Under the pieces are notes generated by a model, which searched no databases, was not told the DNA's origin, and worked only from the letters and a program-made list of their open reading frames with translations. A program made the translations under genes and the position numbers. A stretch of DNA of 29,359 nt from HGM04593 sp045630965. GTDB lineage: Bacteria; Bacteroidota; Bacteroidia; Bacteroidales; Bacteroidaceae. Shown here one piece after another: positions 24,591 to 29,359 of the stretch (position 1 is the first letter of the stretch; the number at the start of each line of letters is the position of its first letter). The DNA is taken from NCBI GenBank assembly GCA_045630965.1, contig JAZQTU010000016.1:1-29359 (forward strand), given 5' to 3'.

Positions 24591-26662
24591 AATACCTGCC
24601 CGGTGTGGGCGAACAGCGTGCCACACTGCTCAACAGGGAGTTGAACATACACTCCCTGTACGACTTGTTGTACTATTTCCCCTATAAATATATTGACCGC
24701 AGCAAGGTATTCAAGGTTTCCGAGCTTGGCGGACAGATGCAGCACGTGCAGTTGCTGGGAGAGATACGTTCCTTTGAAGAGATGGGCGAAGGAGCATCAC
24801 GCCGTCTTGTGGCACACTTCACCGACGGTACAGCCTTTGTCGACCTCGTATGGTTCAGAGGTATAAAATTCGTAAAGAACAGACTGCAGCTGAACAAACA
24901 GTATGTAGTGTTCGGCAAGCCCTCGATGTTCAACGGCAGAGTGAACATCGCCCACCCCGACGTTGATGACGCATCATCGCTCAAGCTCGACAACATGGGA
25001 CTGCAGCCATACTACAACACCACGGAGAAGATGAAACGCAGCAGCCTGAACTCCAATGCCATGGCAAAGCTTGTAGGCAACCTGTTCCAACTACTGTCAC
25101 ACGACATACCGGAGACGCTTTCAAAGGACATCATCACCAAGCACGGGCTGATGTCGCTCAACGACGCACTCCACACCATTCATTTCCCCAAGAGTCTTAA
25201 GGAGTTGCATGCCGCACAGTACAGGCTCAAGTTCGAAGAGCTCTTTTTTATACAACTGAACATACTCAACTACTCGCGCGACAGACAAAAGAGATATGTA
25301 GGACACCGCTTCTCAAAGGTGGGAGAGATGTTCAACCGCTTTTATCGCGAGAACCTGCCGTTCGAACTCACCAATGCACAGAAGCGGGTTGTCAGGGAGA
25401 TACGCAACGACGTCAACGGCAACAGCCAAATGAACAGGCTTATACAGGGCGACGTAGGCAGCGGCAAGACACTCGTTGCACTGTTGTCGATGCTCCTCGC
25501 CAAGGACAACGGCTACCAGGCATGCATGCTCGTACCCACAGAGATACTCGCCGAGCAGCACTGCGCCACACTGCGCCGCATGCTGGGCAACCTCCCGGTT
25601 AGGGTTGAACTGTTGACAGGAAGTACAAAGCAGAAGGAGAGAGCACCAATATTCGAAGGACTGGGAAATGGCGATATCGACATACTTGTTGGCACACATG
25701 CAGTACTTGAAGACAATGTACAGTTCCGTAACCTTGGTTTGACAGTCATTGACGAACAGCACCGCTTTGGCGTGGTACAACGCGCCAAGATGTGGGCAAA
25801 GAACAGCATACCACCGCACGTGCTTGTGATGACAGCAACCCCCATTCCACGCACACTCGCCATGACCCTTTACGGAGACCTTGACGTGTCAGTGATAGAT
25901 GAGTTGCCACCCGGCAGAAAGCCAATAACAACAACACACATATTCCGTAGCCACACCGACAGCCTCTATTCATTCATACGCAAGCAGATTGACGAAGGAC
26001 GGCAGGCATACGTGGTATACCCGCTTATAAGCGAAAGCGAAAAACTCGACCTGCAGAACCTTGAAGACGGATACAACAAACTGTGCAACATATTCTGCGA
26101 CTACAGGCTGAGCAAGCTCCACGGCAAGATGAAGTCCAAGGAGAAAGACGAAGAGATGCGACGTTTCGCAAGCGGCGAGACACAGATACTCGTATCAACC
26201 ACAGTGATAGAGGTTGGTGTGGACGTACCCAACGCGTCGGTCATGGTCATAGAGAATGCCGAACGCTTTGGATTGTCACAGCTGCACCAGCTGCGTGGAC
26301 GTGTTGGACGTGGAGCATCACAGTCGTACTGCGTACTTGTCACCGACTACAAACTGTCCGAAGAGACACGCAAGCGCATGGAGATAATGACCACCAGCAA
26401 CGACGGTTTTGAGATAGCCGAAGCCGACCTCAAGCTACGCGGCCCCGGCGACATGGAAGGCACACAGCAGAGTGGCATAGCATTCGACCTTAAGATTGCC
26501 AACCTCGCACGCGACGAGCAGTTACTGCAATATGTAAGAGAGGTGGCCCGTGGCGTACTCGACGCCGACCCAGCACACGACAACCCCAACTACAGAGTAG
26601 TTTGGGAGCGCCTGCGCACAATCAAGAACATGAAGAACTGGAACTGGGGAGCAATTTCATAA
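24563..26662 (+). CDS. recG: ATP-dependent DNA helicase RecG
   Basis: RecG reverses stalled replication forks and branch-migrates Holliday junctions. The 699 residues begin with the wedge/OB domain ('YLPGVGEQRATLLNREL', 'DLLYYFPYKYIDRS'). The two helicase lobes follow: Walker A 'GDVGSGKT' at 296-303 and the DEQH box at 397-400 ('VIDEQHRFGV'). Further motifs are 'MTATPIPRTLAMTLYGDLD', 'STTVIEVGVDVPNASVMVIE' and 'QLRGRVGRG', then the C-terminal TRG element ('DLKLRGPGDMEGTQQSG'). The start inside ispD is supported because the family begins a few residues before the 'YLPGVG' block. Confidence 0.97.
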   Translation: MLDTTTRNIKYLPGVGEQRATLLNRELNIHSLYDLLYYFPYKYIDRSKVFKVSELGGQMQHVQLLGEIRSFEEMGEGASRRLVAHFTDGTAFVDLVWFRGIKFVKNRLQLNKQYVVFGKPSMFNGRVNIAHPDVDDASSLKLDNMGLQPYYNTTEKMKRSSLNSNAMAKLVGNLFQLLSHDIPETLSKDIITKHGLMSLNDALHTIHFPKSLKELHAAQYRLKFEELFFIQLNILNYSRDRQKRYVGHRFSKVGEMFNRFYRENLPFELTNAQKRVVREIRNDVNGNSQMNRLIQGDVGSGKTLVALLSMLLAKDNGYQACMLVPTEILAEQHCATLRRMLGNLPVRVELLTGSTKQKERAPIFEGLGNGDIDILVGTHAVLEDNVQFRNLGLTVIDEQHRFGVVQRAKMWAKNSIPPHVLVMTATPIPRTLAMTLYGDLDVSVIDELPPGRKPITTTHIFRSHTDSLYSFIRKQIDEGRQAYVVYPLISESEKLDLQNLEDGYNKLCNIFCDYRLSKLHGKMKSKEKDEEMRRFASGETQILVSTTVIEVGVDVPNASVMVIENAERFGLSQLHQLRGRVGRGASQSYCVLVTDYKLSEETRKRMEIMTTSNDGFEIAEADLKLRGPGDMEGTQQSGIAFDLKIANLARDEQLLQYVREVARGVLDADPAHDNPNYRVVWERLRTIKNMKNWNWGAIS

Positions 26663-26793
26663 TTTCAAAATCCCATGGCTCCATATACTCCCTTCGTAAC
26701 TTGCTTCAAAATTCATAATTGACATTTTCCATTAAATGTATTCCATTTTATACACATCACACTTTATTAACTCTTTTTAACAAATAGAAAAGA

Positions 26794-26844
26794 TTTGTTT
26801 ATTCCAATTTACTTAATTTTGTCAATCTTTATCTAAAGATAAAG
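26794..26844 (+). promoter_or_regulatory. Promoter and 5' hairpin of the large secreted protein gene
   Basis: TTTG (26794-26797) and TAATTTTG (26814-26821) form a promoter of the Bacteroidota type, with a 16-base spacer that is slightly short. Directly downstream, CTTTATC (26827-26833) and GATAAAG (26838-26844) form a 7-bp hairpin with a TAAA loop. It would stand at the very 5' end of the message, where it may protect the RNA. The rest of the 26663-26881 gap is AT-rich with no gene or terminator I can support. Confidence 0.55.
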
Positions 26845-26881
26845 AGAATTAAATAGTTAACACAATTCAAATTTATATTCT

Positions 26882-28669
26882 ATGAGAAAATTTACTTTAC
26901 TTATTGTATCACTGTTCTTTACAATTGGTGCAATGGCGCAGTTTGAGATCGGTACAGAGTACCGTATCAAAGAAAAGAGTAATGGTCTATACTTGACGGT
27001 TGGTGGCACTTCTGCTAACCAGTACGGTGAGGTTTACGGTTCTAGCAAGGATGGTGAAGATGGTAGCGACCAGCAAATTTTCACATTCAGTGATGCCGGC
27101 AATGGCCAGTATTATGTAAAATCAAATAGTGGCGAATACATCTCGTACAATGGTGGTAATGGTACCGGATGGAATGTAAATGCCGACCCAAGCGAAAGCA
27201 ATGCTCACGCATTGACATTTGAGGAGACTGCTACTGCGGGAGAGTTTAAAATCAAGTGCTACAACCAGTCAAAGAACGGCATCTGCTATTTCAAGTGGGA
27301 GAATGTAGGCGCAAGTGGCAAGTACCACCCATTCAATGATGCTGGTGCCAATAACGCTGCTACTTTCATCGTAGAGAAAGCACGCGCTCAGGTGTTTGCA
27401 GTTGTTTATAACTACCAGTATAATGGTGTTATTGTAAAGACTGTGACCCACGAGGTAACCGAGGGTGGTGGCTACCCAAGCGCAGACCTTGCCCTTTATG
27501 CAGTAAGTTATGAGAACGTTCCAAGCGGTACTGTATTACAGAACGAGGAGGTTACAATCAATGTAATAGTTGACGCGGCTGCTTATCCATTTGAGTTTGC
27601 TGCAACATATGCCGAGATTGGCAACAAGTGGGACAACCTTATTATGCACTCAAACTGGAATAACGGTGGCGGTGCAAACAAATACAGAACATATGTTGGC
27701 AAAGACAACGGTGAAACATTGGCGTGGGGTGAACAGCGTTCACTTACCAATCCTGGAGATGACTATTTCTGGGCTTTCGTTGGTGACCCAATCAATGGTT
27801 TCAATGTAGTAAACAAGGGCGCAGGTGAGGGTTATATCCTTTCTTCAAATGGCACAGCTAATCCTCTTCTCAAGGAAGCAGCAAATTTGCCCGATGGTTA
27901 CAACACTACTTGGGGTATCGCTACAAGAAAGTATGATGTATCAAGAGAAGGCGACTATATCCTTGAAGGTGCTTGGTTCTGCTTGAAGCACACAAACGGT
28001 TCATATATGAATGCCAATGCCGGTAATGGTAAAGTTGCTTTCTGGACCGACAACGATAACGGTTCTGCAATCCTTGCTGTGAAGCCTTTGGAGATTAACG
28101 AAGCTGCTGATGTTGCAACATATTACAGCGACAACTATATTGTAAAACCTACTGGTGCAGAGGTTTACTATGTAAACAATGTAGAGGATGGCTATGCTAA
28201 GTTTGCAGAGGTTACAGGTGATAATATTCCTGCTCAGAATGGTGTTGTAGTGAAATTTGTTACAAATGAAAATATTGTTTATGCTCCTGAGATTACATCT
28301 GCGGGTGCAACTGCTGCTATCGAAGGCAATATGTTGAAGGGTACTACAAAGAGAACCTTGATTACAAAGGAGACAAACAAGGCATACTATGTTCTTGGTA
28401 TGACTGATGGTGTTGGTTTCTACAATGCTGTAAACGGTGAGAATGAAGGCGAGTTCTACAACGGTGCATACAAGGCTTATCTTGAGATTGAAGGTGCAAA
28501 CGAGACTGCTACATTCTATGGTTTCGACTGGGTTGGTACAACTGGCGTTGAGAATGTAGAGGTTGAGGCAGAGGCAGAGGTTATCTACGACCTCACAGGC
28601 CGCCGCATTGAGGCTATCACAGCTTCTGGTATCTACATTGTAAACGGCAAGAAAGTTTTGGTGAAGTAA
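26882..28669 (+). CDS. Secreted beta-trefoil-like protein with T9SS-like C-terminal tail
   Basis: This 595-residue exported protein has a signal peptide at 1-19 (ending GAMA). Residues about 22-170 ('YRIKEKSNGLYLTVGG', 'NGQYYVKSNSGEYISY') look like a ricin/fascin-type beta-trefoil. A beta-rich linker follows at about 173-235, then a second similar module at about 240-410 ('NKYRTYVGKDNGETLAWGEQ', 'GEGYILSSNGT', 'WFCLKHTNGSYMNANAGNG'). The last 40 residues ('VIYDLTGRRIEAITASGIYI', then VNGKKVLVK) match the short C-terminal domain of many Bacteroidota proteins exported by or attached through the type IX system. No catalytic site is visible, so a sugar- or surface-binding role is inference. Codon use (many GGT, GCT, GTT) differs from the housekeeping genes before it, consistent with high expression or transfer. 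Confidence 0.8.
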   Translation: MRKFTLLIVSLFFTIGAMAQFEIGTEYRIKEKSNGLYLTVGGTSANQYGEVYGSSKDGEDGSDQQIFTFSDAGNGQYYVKSNSGEYISYNGGNGTGWNVNADPSESNAHALTFEETATAGEFKIKCYNQSKNGICYFKWENVGASGKYHPFNDAGANNAATFIVEKARAQVFAVVYNYQYNGVIVKTVTHEVTEGGGYPSADLALYAVSYENVPSGTVLQNEEVTINVIVDAAAYPFEFAATYAEIGNKWDNLIMHSNWNNGGGANKYRTYVGKDNGETLAWGEQRSLTNPGDDYFWAFVGDPINGFNVVNKGAGEGYILSSNGTANPLLKEAANLPDGYNTTWGIATRKYDVSREGDYILEGAWFCLKHTNGSYMNANAGNGKVAFWTDNDNGSAILAVKPLEINEAADVATYYSDNYIVKPTGAEVYYVNNVEDGYAKFAEVTGDNIPAQNGVVVKFVTNENIVYAPEITSAGATAAIEGNMLKGTTKRTLITKETNKAYYVLGMTDGVGFYNAVNGENEGEFYNGAYKAYLEIEGANETATFYGFDWVGTTGVENVEVEAEAEVIYDLTGRRIEAITASGIYIVNGKKVLVK

Positions 28670-28681
28670 TCACCAAAACTT
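28653..28681 (+). terminator. 12-bp hairpin over the stop codon of the secreted protein gene
   Basis: Arms AAGTTTTGGTGA (28653-28664) and TCACCAAAACTT (28670-28681) pair perfectly, and the five-base loop contains the TAA stop. There is no T-tract after it, so it may end transcription weakly or protect the 3' end rather than being a strong terminator. Confidence 0.5.
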
Positions 28682-28682
28682 C

Positions 28683-28760
28683 GATAACACTTGCAGCAAA
28701 AGGTCACGCGTAGCGCGGGCGCAGTTCGCGCCGAGTGGGTTGCGAAAAGCAAGTGTTGTC
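28683..28760. repeat. Long imperfect stem-loop, GC-rich
   Basis: GATAACACTTGC (28683-28694) pairs with GCAAGTGTTGTC (28749-28760) as a 12-bp stem with one G-U pair if transcribed rightward. Inside is a second hairpin, GGCGC (28718-28722) with GCGCC (28728-28732), loop AGTTC. The interior is far richer in GC than its surroundings. It could be a structured RNA, an intergenic palindromic element, or part of a terminator region. Confidence 0.5.
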
Positions 28761-28779
28761 AGTGGTGCTTGAGTAATAA

Positions 28780-28808
28780 TGCAAGGGCGTGGTTCGCCCG
28801 CCCTTGCA
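28780..28808. repeat. 10-bp GC-rich hairpin
   Basis: TGCAAGGGCG (28780-28789) and CGCCCTTGCA (28799-28808) are perfect inverted repeats around a 9-base loop containing GTTCGC. The same GTTCGC occurs in the inner loop of the neighbouring stem-loop. No T-tract follows on the plus strand. It resembles the repetitive palindromes common between Bacteroidota genes, but copies elsewhere cannot be checked here. Confidence 0.5.
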
Positions 28809-28839
28809 AAATATAAAAAAGAAAAAATAATTACGATAT

Positions 28840-29007
28840 ATGAAGAAGAATTATGTATCACCTCTTACAACAGAGGTAAACGTTGAGGCTGAGGCAATGA
28901 TTGCAGCTTCTTTGAAATTGGATAGCACTAATTCAGTGGATACCTCAGTAGCCGGTAATCAGCTTTCAGGCGGTAGTCGCGGTGAGTGGGGTAATTTGTG
29001 GAACTGA
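28840..29007 (+). CDS. 55-residue unclassified small protein
   Basis: This is an intact small frame: ATG at 28840, 55 codons, TGA at 29005. It begins 'MKKNYVSPLTTEVNVEAEAM', continues through a Ser/Ala/Leu stretch and ends in a Gly/Ser/Trp/Asn-rich tail ('GGSRGEWGNLWN'). It has no signal peptide and no membrane helix. I recall, without being able to verify, that Bacteroidales genomes hold many short proteins starting MKK-x-Y-x-x-P and ending in such tails, with no known role. The layout (conserved-looking leader, variable core, aromatic Gly/Asn tail) could also fit a peptide precursor, but no modifying enzyme is nearby in the window. An A-rich stretch precedes the start, and codon use is ordinary. 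Confidence 0.65.
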   Translation: MKKNYVSPLTTEVNVEAEAMIAASLKLDSTNSVDTSVAGNQLSGGSRGEWGNLWN

Positions 29008-29097
29008 TTCCAATAGCAATCCTGAACATAATCGGGTTTGTGTAATTTAATAGGAATTATAGTGAAACGATTTTATTGTACTGATTTATAATAAAAT

Positions 29098-29124
29098 AAG
29101 GCTGTGTCATATAGGCACAGCCTT
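29098..29124 (+). terminator. Hairpin after the small protein gene, probable terminator
   Basis: AAGGCTGTGTC (29098-29108) pairs with GGCACAGCCTT (29114-29124), 11 bp including one G-U pair, with loop ATATA. An A-rich run precedes it and only a short T-run follows. Its position between two genes and its compact GC stem favour a terminator. The gap 29008-29097 holds only an AT-rich imperfect repeat (29070-29077 with 29090-29097). Confidence 0.6.
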
Positions 29125-29174
29125 GATTGCTTGTAAATTATTTAACTTTTATACTAACCATTAAAATTTAACTT

Positions 29175-29359
29175 ATGAAGAAATTTTTCTCCTTTTTGTT
29201 GGCCGCATTGTGTCTTTCGACACAGGCTTATGCCGACAAGGTGACTGCTTCGACAACATTGCCCGAGAATGGCAAACCGGAGCACGTCTACACAATGGTG
29301 AGTGGTAATGGTGCTTATGTTAGCCCAACTACTACTCCGGTTGAGGGTGATGCCGCTAA
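29175..29359 (+). CDS. Secreted protein, N-terminal part, cut by window end
   Basis: The frame is open from the ATG at 29175 to the edge, giving 61 full codons. Residues 1-20 form a signal peptide (MKKFFSFLLAALCLSTQAYA), probably cleaved before Asp21. The start of the mature part contains 'EHVYTMVSGNGAYVSPTTTP'. It resembles the opening strand of the beta-trefoil-like modules in the 595-residue protein upstream ('YRIKEKSNGLYLTVGG'), so it may be a related surface or secreted protein. The domain content past the edge is unknown. Confidence 0.72.
   Translation, partial: MKKFFSFLLAALCLSTQAYADKVTASTTLPENGKPEHVYTMVSGNGAYVSPTTTPVEGDAA

Noticed and set aside
28683..28808. Possible CRISPR-like or transposon-end repeats
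   Set aside because: The elements are inverted hairpins rather than spaced direct repeats. No transposase or target-site duplication is visible.
28670..28861. Minus-strand frame of 63 codons across the stem-loops
   Set aside because: It runs through the inverted repeats and into the start of the small plus-strand gene, and its translation looks like random sequence from palindromes.

Overview
The window looks like a chromosomal segment from a member of the Bacteroidales, plausibly Prevotellaceae-like, although the family is an inference. The evidence is several Bacteroidota-specific families (DUF5077/DUF3472, DUF4290, secreted proteins ending in a 'YDLTGRR...GIYIVNGKKV' tail), the conserved order yicC-gmk-nadD and DUF4290-murA-rimM-M23-dxr-rseP, near absence of Shine-Dalgarno sequences, and promoter boxes of the Bacteroidota type (TTTG plus TAnnTTTG). 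No rRNA, tRNA, CRISPR array, integrase or insertion sequence was seen. Most of the window is dense housekeeping DNA; both ends hold secreted or accessory genes.

Left part (1-4500, all minus strand): a truncated GH109-like Gfo/Idh/MocA secreted protein, then a gene string transcribed right to left: yicC, gmk, nadD, a secreted MORN-repeat protein and a secreted DUF5077-DUF3472 protein. Genes in this string overlap or are separated by at most about 25 bases.

Centre left (4717-13831, plus strand): a ~9 kb tight gene string reading tsaB, DUF4290, murA (with Asp in place of the catalytic Cys), rimM, a membrane-anchored degenerate M23 protein, dxr, rseP, a serpin lipoprotein that begins directly after the rseP stop, and an alkaline phosphatase. 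It joins tRNA modification, peptidoglycan precursor synthesis, ribosome maturation, isoprenoid synthesis and envelope proteolysis. A perfect 20-bp hairpin between the convergent phosphatase and M23-LysM genes closes it.

Centre right (13876-20372, minus strand): nadK and rnr; a two-component system (OmpR-type regulator and histidine kinase) with its own promoter-like site; ndk followed closely by a catalytically intact M23-LysM hydrolase.

Right (20549-26662, plus strand): pdxJ, exbB, exbD, a TonB/TolA-like protein, a DJ-1 family protein, ispD and recG, nearly all overlapping or within 40 bases, with 87 bases between pdxJ and exbB. nadK and pdxJ diverge from a shared 176-base region.

Right end (26663-29359): an accessory-looking region with a large secreted beta-trefoil-like protein carrying a T9SS-like C-terminal tail, three successive stem-loops, a 55-residue unclassified peptide gene ending in a Trp/Gly/Asn-rich tail, another hairpin, and the start of a further secreted protein that runs off the window. 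This end is the best place to look for something undescribed.
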